DNA from: Streptomyces coeruleorubidus
GTDB lineage: Bacteria > Actinomycetota > Actinomycetes > Streptomycetales > Streptomycetaceae
Reading direction: 5' to 3'
NCBI RefSeq assembly: GCF_008705135.1
Contig: NZ_CP023694.1
Coordinates: 4,073,001-4,137,000, forward strand
DNA length: 64,000 bases
In this document: positions 51,220-60,473 of the stretch, piece after piece
Layout: every line of letters begins with the position of its first letter
How positions within the stretch are numbered: position 1 is the stretch's first letter
Notes under the pieces: generated by a model
Told to the model about the DNA's origin: nothing
Database searches by the model: none
Seen by the model: the letters and a program-made list of their open reading frames with translations, nothing else
Position numbers and translations under genes: made by a program

Positions 51220-52140
51220 ATGAACCAGAACGATGACCGTGTGGATCTCCAGCAGATGCGCTACGTCGTCGCCGTGGCCGAAACCCGCAACTTCACCCGC
51301 GCCGCCGAGCGCTGCTTCGTGGTGCAGTCCTCGCTCAGTCACCGGATCGCCGGCCTGGAACGGGAACTCGGAGTCAAGCTGTTCGCCCGGTCCAGCCGCC
51401 GCGTCGAGCTGACCCCTGCGGGAGCGGCGTTTGTCGCCGGCGCACGCGAGTGCCTGGCCGCCGCCGACCGCGCGGCCGCCGACGCCGCCGCCGCTACCGG
51501 CGTGGTACGCGGTCGACTCGCCGTTGGCGTGATCGTGACGACAGCTGCTGTCGACGTACCGGAGCTGCTGCAGCGGTACCGCGCCCAGCACCCGGCCGTC
51601 CACGTCGCCCTCCGTTCCGGACGCAGCGATGAACTGGCTGCGGCGGTCCGGAACGGCGACCTGGACATCGCCTTCCTCGGCATGCCGGAGAGCGAACGGC
51701 CTTCCGGTGTGGAGTGCGTTGATCTCGCTCACGACGAGCACGTGCTGGTGGTGCCGGCCGGGCACCGACTGGCGGGCGTTTCCCAGGTCACGCTGCGGGA
51801 GATCGCCGAAGAGACGTTCGTGGACTTCGTGAGCGGTACGCCCGCCCGGGCTCAGTCCGATCAGGCGTTCGCCGCCGCGGGCCTGGTCCGCGATGTCGCG
51901 TACGAAGCCGGCGTCGTGGAGCTGATCACCCGGCTGATCGCCCGCGGCCTCGGCATCGCGCTGCTGCCGTCGGCGTTCATCCGGCCGCGGGCCACGGACG
52001 ACCCCGAACTGGCACTGGTCCCGGTGGTCGACGGACCGCATCGCGTCGAGTACCTGGCGTGGAGCCGCTTCAACCCCAGCCCCGCCACCCGAGCGATGCT
52101 CGACATCCTCGGGGTCGGGCCGCAGTCGACAGCGGCCTGA
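51220..52140 (+). CDS. LysR-family transcriptional regulator
   Basis: 306 residues. N-terminal winged helix: LQQMRYVVAVAETRNFTRAA and SSLSHRIAGLERELGVKLFA. A type 2 periplasmic-binding fold follows (GRLAVGVIVTTAAVDVPELL). It sits back-to-back with the EamA-SDR unit, the classical LysR arrangement. ATG 51220 was chosen; a start at 51202 adds six residues, and a GTG at 51238 would also suffice. Confidence 0.92.
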   Translation: MNQNDDRVDLQQMRYVVAVAETRNFTRAAERCFVVQSSLSHRIAGLERELGVKLFARSSRRVELTPAGAAFVAGARECLAAADRAAADAAAATGVVRGRLAVGVIVTTAAVDVPELLQRYRAQHPAVHVALRSGRSDELAAAVRNGDLDIAFLGMPESERPSGVECVDLAHDEHVLVVPAGHRLAGVSQVTLREIAEETFVDFVSGTPARAQSDQAFAAAGLVRDVAYEAGVVELITRLIARGLGIALLPSAFIRPRATDDPELALVPVVDGPHRVEYLAWSRFNPSPATRAMLDILGVGPQSTAA

Positions 52141-52201
52141 GCCGCAACGGGCTCCTCCAGCGGTTCATCACGGATGGCATCAACTTCCGTACAGTGTCGG
52201 C

Positions 52202-52594
52202 ATGTTCGAGACGATTCGTTGGCGTGGCTACGCGCGTGTGGCCAACCGCCGCAGTGCCGAACGAGTGGTCGGCCGCATCGGAGAGCTGTTGGCGCACACC
52301 GTCGAGCTCGAAGGTTATGAGCGGTACTGGAAGTTCCCGGAGCTGGCCGAGCTGCGGTTCGTGTCCCCTCTTGGTTGTTCCGCCCCGCAGGACGCGCTTC
52401 TGATCACCCTTCAGCGGGCCTGGCGGGTCGCGACACCGTGGAGCGTCAGCAACCCGGAAGCGGGCGCACGTGCTGAGTTCGAGGGTGTGGCCTCGTCCAA
52501 CGTCGGAGCCCGTTTCCGTGTCGCCGGGATCGAGTGGATGGAGTTCACCATCACTGATCGCGAACAGAACCCGCTCGCCGACGGGGTGAGCTGA
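52202..52594 (+). CDS. Small soluble protein of unknown function
   Basis: 130 residues; start MFETIRWRGYARVANRRSAE. It has a mixed alpha/beta pattern with ELLAHTVELEGYERYWKFPE and ends FTITDREQNPLADG. The size and composition resemble small orphan proteins sometimes found as immunity proteins, but I cannot assign a family. It converges with the CocE hydrolase gene, 8 bp between stops. Confidence 0.65.
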   Translation: MFETIRWRGYARVANRRSAERVVGRIGELLAHTVELEGYERYWKFPELAELRFVSPLGCSAPQDALLITLQRAWRVATPWSVSNPEAGARAEFEGVASSNVGARFRVAGIEWMEFTITDREQNPLADGVS

Positions 52595-52602
52595 CAGCCA
52601 CG

Positions 52603-54552
52603 CTACGCGAGCGCGGCCGTGCCTCCTTCCAGCCGCACTCGCAGGTGGGAGGGGCGACCTGCGTCCATGTGCACGGTGTTCGTGGCGATGGCGGTGCGGC
52701 GGGCTGCTGCCTCCGGTTCGCCGGTGTTGGTGTTGACGTCGAAGCGGGGGAAGTTGCTGGAGGAGACGTCGAGGCGGATGCGGTGGCCGGCGGCGAACGT
52801 GTTGGCCGTGTCGGGGGCGGTGACCTCGATTGCGTACACCTCGCCCGGAGTGAGCAACTCGGGCCTCTCGTAGGAGCGGTGGAAGCGGCAGCGGACGATG
52901 CCGTCGGTGAGGTTCATGGCGAAGCCGTGCGGATAGTCGGCGTTGGGCGGATGGACGTCGATCAGCTTGATCGTGAAGTCGGTGTCCGGGGCCGTCGTCG
53001 AGATGTAGAGCTGTGCCGACACGGGGCCGGCCAGCACCACGTCCCGCTCGAGCGGCGGGGTGGTCAGGCTGATCACGTCCGGGCGGGAGTCCAGCGGCAG
53101 ATACGGCTCGCGCGCCCCGTACACCCGGGCGTCCGGGGCGTTCTGGTCGTATGCCCCGCCCGTCATCACCGGCTCGCCCGAGGTGACTTGGCCCCCCATG
53201 GTGGGGACCGGCCGGCGCGGGTCGAAGTCGTAGGTCACCGACGCGGCGGCCACGGTGGGCGGGGCGGTGGTGAGGGCGCCGTCGGTGGTGAGGTAGAGGG
53301 CGACAGGGCCCGTCGACGCCGGGGGCCACCGGGTGTCGGTGCGCCATGCGCCGCCGTGCCGCATACGCCCTGCCGCGTCCCGCCGGCCGTCGCCGCCGCC
53401 CATCAGGAAGTACTGGACGGCGGGGAGGTCTCCGTTCTCCGGGTGCCCGTTCTCCGGATGTCCGCTCTCCGGGTTCACTCCCTCACCCTCGTCCTCCCGG
53501 CCCAGCGCACGGTCGAACCAGCGGCGGCGGAACTCCAGGTACGACGGGGCGAGGTTGCCGTCGAGTGTCGCCCGCGGACCGAAGTCCACGTCTCCGGCGT
53601 ACGTCTCGCAGCGGTGCCCGTGTGTCCACGGGCCCATGACCAGGTAGGAGGGTGCCGACTTCAGCTTCCGCAGGGCGGTGAAGTTCTCGATGGTGGAGCG
53701 GACGTAGGGGTCGTACCAGCTGCCCATGTGCAGGCTCGGCGCGTCCGGGAAGCGCTCGTAGAAGCCTCGCCCGTATATCGCCGGGTTGCGGTAGTAGTCC
53801 CCGAAGGTGTCCTGCCGCCACTGCTCCAGCAGGAAGTCCTCGTACGCCGACAGGTGCCGCAGCGGTGTGCAGCCCGGCCGCCACGGCATCGCGCCGAACC
53901 AGCCCGTCAGGTCCACGCGCCGCAGTTCCTCGGCCAGGACCGGATCCGCCGTGGCCTCCGGGCTCTCCACGGCATGCCGCAGCGTCCAGGTCACCTGCTT
54001 CAGCTCGAAGGCGCCGCCCATCCGCATCCCCGCGTCGTACGCGGAGGAGAAACCGCCCGAGTCCTGGAACATGGCGGCCAGGCCCGTCGTCCCTTCGGCG
54101 GCCGCGGCTGCCTGGACGTGGGCGGAGTAGGACACCCCCGTCATCACGACCCTGCCGTCGCACCACGGCTGGTTCCTGAGCCAGGCGATCGTGTCCGCCC
54201 CGTCCGGGCCTTCGCCGAGGTACTTCACGAACGTCCCCTCGGAGTCGCCGCGTCCCCGGCAGTCCTGCCGTACGACGTGGTAGCGGGCTTCGGTGAAGTG
54301 CCGTGCGATGTCCTCGGGCCGCGGGACCGGCGCGTCGCTGCGGTCCTGATCCGAACCGCGCTGCGCGCGCCGACCGTACGGGGTGCGCTCGAGGAGCACG
54401 GGAAGCGCGGTCGTCTCCGGCTCGGGTGACGCGGAGTACAGGTCTGCGGCGAGATGGACGCCGTCCCGCATGCGGATGCGCAGGGTACGGCGCCACAGGG
54501 CACCGCCCTGGAGGGGTTCGGGCCGGGCGTGGGAGGTGTCGTACGAGGTCAC
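52603..54552 (-). CDS. CocE/NonD (X-Pro dipeptidyl-peptidase S15-type) hydrolase
   Basis: 649 residues. The S15 nucleophile elbow is MTGVSYSAHVQ; upstream YHVVRQDCRGRGDSEG is characteristic of the CocE family, and the catalytic His is expected in the WTHGHR-type segment. The C-terminal jelly-roll (PPNADYPHGFAMNLTDGIVR) is present. The likely reaction is acyl-ester or peptide hydrolysis; no signal peptide is seen. A Pro-Glu-Ser/Asn-Gly-His repeat (NPESGHPENGHPENGD) is inserted before the C-terminal domain. GTG 54552 was chosen; TTG 54570 is an alternative. Confidence 0.88.
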   Translation of the reverse strand: MTSYDTSHARPEPLQGGALWRRTLRIRMRDGVHLAADLYSASPEPETTALPVLLERTPYGRRAQRGSDQDRSDAPVPRPEDIARHFTEARYHVVRQDCRGRGDSEGTFVKYLGEGPDGADTIAWLRNQPWCDGRVVMTGVSYSAHVQAAAAAEGTTGLAAMFQDSGGFSSAYDAGMRMGGAFELKQVTWTLRHAVESPEATADPVLAEELRRVDLTGWFGAMPWRPGCTPLRHLSAYEDFLLEQWRQDTFGDYYRNPAIYGRGFYERFPDAPSLHMGSWYDPYVRSTIENFTALRKLKSAPSYLVMGPWTHGHRCETYAGDVDFGPRATLDGNLAPSYLEFRRRWFDRALGREDEGEGVNPESGHPENGHPENGDLPAVQYFLMGGGDGRRDAAGRMRHGGAWRTDTRWPPASTGPVALYLTTDGALTTAPPTVAAASVTYDFDPRRPVPTMGGQVTSGEPVMTGGAYDQNAPDARVYGAREPYLPLDSRPDVISLTTPPLERDVVLAGPVSAQLYISTTAPDTDFTIKLIDVHPPNADYPHGFAMNLTDGIVRCRFHRSYERPELLTPGEVYAIEVTAPDTANTFAAGHRIRLDVSSSNFPRFDVNTNTGEPEAAARRTAIATNTVHMDAGRPSHLRVRLEGGTAALA

Positions 54553-54825
54553 TCCCGTGACGCTAAGCAACAGCCAGGATCATGGCGATCACTTGACGTC
54601 ATCAGGTCAACTGTTCCGCCGGACGGTGACGGGGCCGGAAACGGGACCTACTGTCAGCGCAACCCGAGAGCACCCCCCGTGCATGCCATCTCGTCGGATC
54701 GTGATTCTGCACGGCTCTGGGTTCCGTCTTGCACCGCTCGCGGCGCAGCCGCGCCATGCCCTCGTTTCCCCCTCCCTGCCCCGTCCCCCTCCCCCGCCCT
54801 CTCCCAGTCCTCACAGGAGGCCGCC

Positions 54826-56400
54826 ATGAGCACACCCGACAGCCGCACCGAGGAGGTGCAGGCCACCGAGCCCGGCGAGGGGGGCCGTGGCTCCCGGCTC
54901 CTCGACCTGGTCGAGCGCGCGGGCAACGCGCTGCCGCATCCGTTCTGGCTGTTCTGGATCCTGTGCGGGGTCGTCGCCCTCGTCAGCTGGGCGCTGAACG
55001 CCTCCGGTGTGCGGGTCGAGGACCCCTCCTCGGGGGACCTGGTCGGCGTACGCAGCGCGCTGTCGGCGGACGCCGTACGGGACCTGATCACCGGCGCCGA
55101 GGAGTCCTTCGTGACCTTCGGCCCGCTCGGCGTCGTGCTGATGGTGATGCTCGGCGTCGCGGTCGCCGAGCGTTCGGGGCTCTTCGAAGCGCTCGCCCGC
55201 CGCATGCTGTCGGGGCTGTCCCCCCGCACGGTCGTCCTGGGCGTGGCTCTGGGCGGCGTGCTGGGGAAGTTCCTGTCCGACTCCGCGTACGTGGTCCTCA
55301 TCCCGCTCGGGGCCGTGGCCTTCCGCGCCGTGGGCCGCTCCCCCATGCTCGGCATGATCGTCGCGTTCGTGTCCATCAACGCCGCGGGCGACGCCAACCC
55401 GCTGATCGCCCCCGGTGACGCGCTGTTCGCCTCCGTGGCCACCGAGGCCGCGCAGCTCGTCGACAAGGGCGTGGTGGTCCGCGCGACGGACAACATGTAC
55501 TTCACCACCGTCTCGGCGTTCGTGCTGGCCGGGACCATCGCCCTGGTCGTGGACAAGCTCCTCGCCAAGCGCGAGCACCACCTGGTCCCCGACGCGGACC
55601 TGGAGGCCGCCGCGGCAGGGCGGGTGGCGGCCGCCGGGGTCGACGACGCCACCGAGCTGCGGGCCCTGAAGCTGACCGGCCTCGCCGTGCTCGGCTACGC
55701 CACGCTGATCGTGCTCGCGATGCTGCCCGCCTCGTCACCGCTGCGCGGCGAGGGGGGCGCGATCGTGGAGTCGACCTTCATGAACGCCATCGCCGTCTTC
55801 CTCACCGTCTTCTTCCTGCTCGTCGGCGCCGTGTACGGGCGGCTCACCGGGCGGATCAGGGGGAGCCGCGCGATACCGGAGTTCATGGCGGACGGAGTGC
55901 GCTCCATCGCGCCGCTGCTGGTGCTCTTCTTCGCCGTGTCGCAGTTCCTCGCCCTGTTCAAGTGGACCAACATCGCCACGGTCGTCGCGGTCGAAGGCGC
56001 GGACTTCCTCCAGGGCCTGGGCGCGCCCACGCTGGTGCTGTTCACCCTGCTGATCGTCGCGGTCGCGCTGATGAACCTCCTCATCACCTCCGGCTCGGCC
56101 CTGTGGACCCTGGTGGCCCCGGCCCTGGTGCCGATGCTGATGCTGCTCGGCACCAGCCCGGCCACCACCATGGCGCTCTACCGCATCGCCGACTCCTGCA
56201 CGAACTCCATCACCCCGATGAGCACCTCGTTCATGCTCTGTGTCGGTTACCTCCAGACCCTGCGCCGCAAGGCCGGCATCGGCACCCTGGTGTCCTTCAC
56301 CCTGCCCCTCGCCATGATCATGCTGGTGGTCTGGGTGCTGCTGTTCTTCGCCTGGTACCTGCTGGGCATCCCGCTCGGCCCGGGCGCACCCGTGCGGTGA
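54826..56400 (+). CDS. AbgT-family transporter
   Basis: 524 residues with about 11-13 helices. AbgT hallmarks are NALPHPFWLFWILCGVVAL near the N-terminus, GKFLSDSAYVVLIPLGAVAF, and SINAAGDANPLIAPGDALF. E. coli AbgT takes up p-aminobenzoyl-glutamate; other members export sulfonamides, so the direction is uncertain. A perfect AGGAGG precedes the ATG. The next gene (ArsR-type) starts 22 bp later and may be co-transcribed. Confidence 0.92.
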   Translation: MSTPDSRTEEVQATEPGEGGRGSRLLDLVERAGNALPHPFWLFWILCGVVALVSWALNASGVRVEDPSSGDLVGVRSALSADAVRDLITGAEESFVTFGPLGVVLMVMLGVAVAERSGLFEALARRMLSGLSPRTVVLGVALGGVLGKFLSDSAYVVLIPLGAVAFRAVGRSPMLGMIVAFVSINAAGDANPLIAPGDALFASVATEAAQLVDKGVVVRATDNMYFTTVSAFVLAGTIALVVDKLLAKREHHLVPDADLEAAAAGRVAAAGVDDATELRALKLTGLAVLGYATLIVLAMLPASSPLRGEGGAIVESTFMNAIAVFLTVFFLLVGAVYGRLTGRIRGSRAIPEFMADGVRSIAPLLVLFFAVSQFLALFKWTNIATVVAVEGADFLQGLGAPTLVLFTLLIVAVALMNLLITSGSALWTLVAPALVPMLMLLGTSPATTMALYRIADSCTNSITPMSTSFMLCVGYLQTLRRKAGIGTLVSFTLPLAMIMLVVWVLLFFAWYLLGIPLGPGAPVR

Positions 56401-56422
56401 GCCCCGGCCGTACGCTGACAGC

Positions 56423-57514
56423 GTGAGCATCGTCCTCGACCTCGGAGGGCTTGGCCCCGCGGACCTCGCGGCCGGGCCCTCCGCGCTGTCGGAACTGATG
56501 GCGAGTCTGCATGTGCTCGCCGAACCCGAGCACCACCCCGAGGCCGCCGGCTGGGCGGCCCGCGCCGCCGCGGCGGGCCCCGACCTGCGCGACGAGTTGT
56601 CCGTGTTCGCCCCGCTGTGGGCCCGCTTCCGCTGCCGCCTGTTCTTTCCCCGTGCGCTGCCGCTCGCGGCGAGCCTGGACGAGGAGCTGGCGGCGGTCGC
56701 GGCGCTGCCGGCCGAGGACTTCCTGGAGCTGGTGGCGCCCGGGGTCCTCGGCACCAACGCGCAGTCCGTGCCGCCGGTCCGCGAGCTGCGCGCGGGTACC
56801 GCCGCCGCGGAGGACTACGCCCGCCGCTGCCTGCGCCGCTCCTACGCCCGCGGTGAGCTGGCGCGACAGCTGGTGGCGGCACCGCTGGAGCTGCGGGACC
56901 GGCTGCTGGCGGTGCTGCGGGCCGCCGACACCGCGTTCTTCGCCGAGGACTGGCGCACCCTGCGTACGCCCCTGGAGGACCACGCGCGGGAGGTACGTCG
57001 CCGGCTGATGATCCGCTCGCCCGCAGACGTGCTCACCGAGCTGCTGCCGACCGCGGCCCGGGTCGGGCCGGGGGAACGGGTCCGGCTGGACAAGCTCCAG
57101 ATCGACGAGGTGAAGGTGGCCCCGCGCCCCCTCGTTCTCGTCCCGTCCGCCCGGGTGTGGCCGCATCTGACGGTCAAGAACGAGTACCCGTCGTGCGTGG
57201 TGGTGCAGTACGCGGTGGGCGGCACCACCCCGGCCGAACAGCTGACCCTGCGGGACCTGCACCACCGGCTGATGGCGCTGACCTCGCCCGCCCGGATGGA
57301 ACTGTGCCGCCATCTGCTGGGCGAGCCCATCACCACCTCGGAGCTCGCCGCCCGACTCGGCTCCAGCGAGCCACAGGTCTCCCGCGCCCTGCGGACCCTG
57401 CGCGACGCGGGCCTGGTGCGCTCCACGCGAGACGGCAAACTGGTGCGGCACCGGCTCGCCACGGACGTCATCCAGCGGCTGGGCCACGATGTGCTCGCAA
57501 CCGTGGCACGGTGA
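56423..57514 (+). CDS. DUF5937/ArsR-type winged-helix regulator
   Basis: 363 residues from GTG 56423. The long N-terminal region (DUF5937 type) contains ADLAAGPSALSELMASLHVL. The C-terminal 80 residues are an ArsR-like winged helix (LAARLGSSEPQVSRALRTL, DAGLVRSTRDGKLVRHRL). There is no obvious metal-binding Cys pair. It follows the AbgT gene closely and could control it; target and signal are unknown. Confidence 0.85.
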   Translation: MSIVLDLGGLGPADLAAGPSALSELMASLHVLAEPEHHPEAAGWAARAAAAGPDLRDELSVFAPLWARFRCRLFFPRALPLAASLDEELAAVAALPAEDFLELVAPGVLGTNAQSVPPVRELRAGTAAAEDYARRCLRRSYARGELARQLVAAPLELRDRLLAVLRAADTAFFAEDWRTLRTPLEDHAREVRRRLMIRSPADVLTELLPTAARVGPGERVRLDKLQIDEVKVAPRPLVLVPSARVWPHLTVKNEYPSCVVVQYAVGGTTPAEQLTLRDLHHRLMALTSPARMELCRHLLGEPITTSELAARLGSSEPQVSRALRTLRDAGLVRSTRDGKLVRHRLATDVIQRLGHDVLATVAR

Positions 57515-57585
57515 ACCATCGGGACGCCTGAAGTGGCAGGAGCGGCCGGCGATGAGTTCTTGCGGGCCGCCGGGTCAGTACGGAC

Positions 57586-58356
57586 ATGACTGCAACGAGC
57601 ACACCGCCCGTCGTCTCCCGCCAGGAGTGGCTGGCCGCAATCGACACTCTGCGCACGCGGGAGAAGGCGCACACCCGGGAGGGCGACGCGATCGCCGCCG
57701 CCCGGCGCCGCCTGCCCATGACCGAGGTGGATCCCTCGACCCCGCTCGTCGGAGGCGAGGGACCCGTCCCCTTGGCCGACGTCTTCGAGGGCCGCACCCA
57801 GCTGTTCGTGTCGTATCACATGTGGCATGACGGCCGCCCCGCCGCCGAGCAGTGTGAGGGCTGCACCTTCTTCACCGGCCAGGTCCGCGAACTGTCCTAC
57901 CTGCACCAGCGTGGCGTCACTTTCGCCGTCTTCTGCCAGGGGCCTTACGAGGAGTCGGACCGCTACCGGCGGTTCATGGGCTGGGAGCTGCCCTGGTACT
58001 CCGTACCCGCCGGGTCCCGCGAACGGCTCGTCGCCGGTCGCCACTTCGGGATGAAGGCGTGCTACCTCCGCGACGGGGACCGTGTCTACGAGACGTACTG
58101 GACCACCGGCCGCGGCGTCGAACCCATGGCGCCGTCGTACGGCATCCTGGACATGACGGTCTACGGGCGGCAGGAGACCTGGGAGGACTGCCCGCCGGGC
58201 TGGCCACAGCCGTACGAGACCCGCGGTCAGCAGTTCCGCGAGGACGGGCGGCCGACCGCGCAATGGGCACGGATCGCCGCCGGGCACGACGACGGCCTCG
58301 TCGACGGCCTCGTCGACGGACAGGCCGGCGCGGGCAGTTCGGGCTGCTGCTCCTGA
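57586..58356 (+). CDS. DUF899 thioredoxin-like family protein
   Basis: 256 residues. Family signature EWLAAIDTLRTREKAHTREG near the N-terminus, then LPMTEVDPSTPL and the thioredoxin-fold segment CEGCTFFTGQVRELSYLHQRGV, with a CEGC pair like a redox motif. GRHFGMKACYLRDGDRVYETY follows. DUF899 proteins are cytoplasmic, of unknown reaction. The C-terminal GLVDGLVDGQAGAGSSGCCS comes from a short DNA duplication. Confidence 0.88.
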   Translation: MTATSTPPVVSRQEWLAAIDTLRTREKAHTREGDAIAAARRRLPMTEVDPSTPLVGGEGPVPLADVFEGRTQLFVSYHMWHDGRPAAEQCEGCTFFTGQVRELSYLHQRGVTFAVFCQGPYEESDRYRRFMGWELPWYSVPAGSRERLVAGRHFGMKACYLRDGDRVYETYWTTGRGVEPMAPSYGILDMTVYGRQETWEDCPPGWPQPYETRGQQFREDGRPTAQWARIAAGHDDGLVDGLVDGQAGAGSSGCCS

Positions 58357-58429
58357 AGCCGGACCCGAAGGCCACAGCCGAGCCGGCGCCCAAAGCCTCC
58401 CGCCACCCGGAGTGGGCGAGTTCGGCCGA

Positions 58430-59410
58430 CTACGCTCGGGCTGACCCTCCGTAGCACGTGACGATCGCGGCGGCGCGCTCGCGCAGGGAATCGCGCAACC
58501 ACTGCGGCGCCAGGGCCTCCGCGTTCGTGGCGAGGTTCCACAGTGCCCATTCGGCGTGTCTCGGATCCTGGAAGGTCACCTCCAGCCGCAGCCGGCCGTC
58601 CGCGTCGGTTTCCTCGGCGCGGACGGCCAGCGCGGTGCCCACCAGGTCGTGCCGCCGCGCAGGGTCCACCCGTACCAGCACGGTGACTTGGTCGCCGCCG
58701 GTCCGGAACCGCGTGCTGCGTTCCTGCCAGGCCCGGTCCAGATCGACCCGGTCCGGTCGCTGTGCCGGTTCGGCGAGTTCCTCGGCGGCCAGGATGCGGG
58801 ACAACCGGTAGGTGCGGTCCGCGCCGGACCTGGTGGCCAGCAAGTAGCCCTGGTCGCGCACGGTGACCAGGCCGATCGGGTCCACCGTGCGCCACCTCGG
58901 GGTCTGGTCCGCGGCCGCGTAGTGGATGCGCAGCTTGTGTCCGGCGAACACCGCGCGCCGGACCTCGGTCACTACGGCGTCAGGCACCTCGTCCGCGACC
59001 AGCCGGCGCGCGAGGAGGTCGGTCTCCGGATCGATGAGCACTCGCTGCGCCGCGCCGGCCGCGGTGGCGCGGTAGCTCTCGGGGAGCGCGTCGACCACCT
59101 TGAGCATGGCCGAGGCGAGCGCCGAGCCGAGGCCGAACGTCTGCGCGCCGCGCCGTGATCCGGCGACCAGCAGGGCGAGTGCCTCGTCGTGGTTCAGTCC
59201 GGTGAGCTCGGTCCGGAAGCCGGGCAGCAACTCGAAACCGCCGTGCCGACCGCGTTCGGCGTAGACCGGGACGCCGGCCGCGGACAGTGCCTCGATGTCG
59301 CGCAGCACGGTGCGGGTGGACACCTCCAGCTCGCGGGCCAGCGCGGCCGCGGACAGCCGACCGTGCTGCCGGAGCAGCAGCACCAGCGATACCAACCGGT
59401 CGGCGCGCAT
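58430..59410 (-). CDS. HTH-WYL-domain transcriptional regulator
   Basis: 326 residues. DeoR-like HTH at residues 1-60 (RADRLVSLVLLLRQHGRLSA, LEVSTRTVLRDIEALSAAGV). The WYL-type sensor follows, with IHYAAADQTPRWRTVDPIGL as its core and a C-terminal WCX extension. Ligand unknown; WYL domains bind nucleotides or nucleic acids in several systems. It is divergent from the RidA gene with a 97-bp AT-rich spacer holding a dyad. Confidence 0.9.
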   Translation of the reverse strand: MRADRLVSLVLLLRQHGRLSAAALARELEVSTRTVLRDIEALSAAGVPVYAERGRHGGFELLPGFRTELTGLNHDEALALLVAGSRRGAQTFGLGSALASAMLKVVDALPESYRATAAGAAQRVLIDPETDLLARRLVADEVPDAVVTEVRRAVFAGHKLRIHYAAADQTPRWRTVDPIGLVTVRDQGYLLATRSGADRTYRLSRILAAEELAEPAQRPDRVDLDRAWQERSTRFRTGGDQVTVLVRVDPARRHDLVGTALAVRAEETDADGRLRLEVTFQDPRHAEWALWNLATNAEALAPQWLRDSLRERAAAIVTCYGGSARA

Positions 59411-59433
59411 ACGAAAACACTACTGGAATACAT

Positions 59434-59446
59434 GACATGCGATGTC
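59434..59446. promoter_or_regulatory. Candidate operator between WYL regulator and ridA-like gene
   Basis: GACAT-GCG-ATGTC is a 5-bp-arm dyad centred at 59440, flanked by ATGAC/GTCAT-like bases. It lies in the short divergent spacer, where an autoregulated regulator would bind. Confidence 0.35.
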
Positions 59447-59507
59447 GTCATTCGTTGGGAGGCTTACCAGCGCCACAAACACCCGTCGCACACGAGAGGT
59501 GATCCGC

Positions 59508-59909
59508 ATGACCCACTCCCTTGTCAATCCGGACGGTTTACACGACCCGGTCCCGTTCGGCTACAGCCACACCGCCACCGTCCCCGCGGGTACGGAACTG
59601 GTGCTCGTCTCGGGTCAGTACGGCTCGGGCCCGGACGGCGCGATTGTCTCCAGCGACTTCTCCGAGCAGGTGAAGCAGACGTTCCGCAACATCGGTGTCG
59701 CTCTTGCCGCCCATGGGCTCGACCTCAGCCACGTCGTCCAGCTGAGGACGTATGTGGTGAACCACGACGTCGGCAAACTGGGGCCCATCGCCGGGGCGGT
59801 GCGGGAGAGTTGGGGCGACAAGCCGCCCACGCAGACCCTCATCGGGGTCGCGAGCCTGGCAACGCCTGACGTGCTGTTCGAGGTCGAGGCCCTCGCCGCC
59901 CGCCCCTGA
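59508..59909 (+). CDS. RidA/YjgF family protein
   Basis: 133 residues. RidA features: FGYSHTATVPAGTELVLVSG, GPDGAIVSSDFSEQVKQTFR and HVVQLRTYVVNH, with the Arg usually needed for imine deamination in RLRTYV-type context (LRTYV). It probably hydrolyses reactive enamine/imine intermediates. GAGAGGTGAT lies upstream of the ATG. Codon 11 is TTA (59538-59540), hinting at bldA dependence. Confidence 0.88.
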   Translation: MTHSLVNPDGLHDPVPFGYSHTATVPAGTELVLVSGQYGSGPDGAIVSSDFSEQVKQTFRNIGVALAAHGLDLSHVVQLRTYVVNHDVGKLGPIAGAVRESWGDKPPTQTLIGVASLATPDVLFEVEALAARP

Positions 59910-59984
59910 CTCGCCACCTCGCCCGCATCCGGGGCTGTGGGGCGGAGCAGGTCAGGTCCCTCGGGATGTCGTCGAGACTCCGCG

Positions 59985-60190
59985 TCAGGACGAGCCGAGG
60001 ACGCAGAGGTCGTGGCGAGATCGACGTGCACTCGGTTCTTCGTCGCCGTCTTGGGTTCCGGGACGGCGACGACGTCGACGCAGACGGCGACCGGGTCCGG
60101 CCAGACGAAGCCGCCACCGGGTTCGACGCTGGTCACCCCGGGTCCCTCGCTGGAGACACCCCAGCCGAGCGCTTCCGCCGCAGTGTGATG
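59985..60190 (-). pseudogene. Fragment of a glyoxalase-like (VOC) gene
   Basis: The minus strand reads EALGWGVSSEGPGVTSVEPG then AVPEPKTATKNRVHVDLATT, a familiar VOC-protein middle section. Start and end are missing or out of frame, and no stop or ribosome site delimits it. Boundaries are approximate. Confidence 0.55.
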
Positions 60191-60223
60191 TCGGTCCCGG
60201 CGCGAGTATGTGGTCCGGAAACG

Positions 60224-60373
60224 ATTCGAAACATTCGAGTACCGGAAGATGCACCTCCGCACGGCACGGGCAGCGAGACCCGAATCGACGTGACTCAGCC
60301 TCCCCACAACTACCGCCTGAACTGCGGAAGTCGACCGCCAGCGAACCACTCCCATCCACGAATCATTCGAAAC
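60224..60373. promoter_or_regulatory. Repeated ATTCGAAAC motif upstream of the xylanase
   Basis: ATTCGAAAC occurs at 60224-60232 and again at 60365-60373; the second lies about 100 bp before the start codon and just before TTGACA at 60395. Such GAAA-containing repeats could bind the regulator of xylan genes. Confidence 0.4.
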
Positions 60374-60473
60374 TCTTACCGAAAGCATTGACAGTTGACA
60401 GGGTCAGGCCAACACTCCGATGGCACAACCTCCCCATCGACCAACCCCACGAGGACGAGGAGGAAGCACCCCC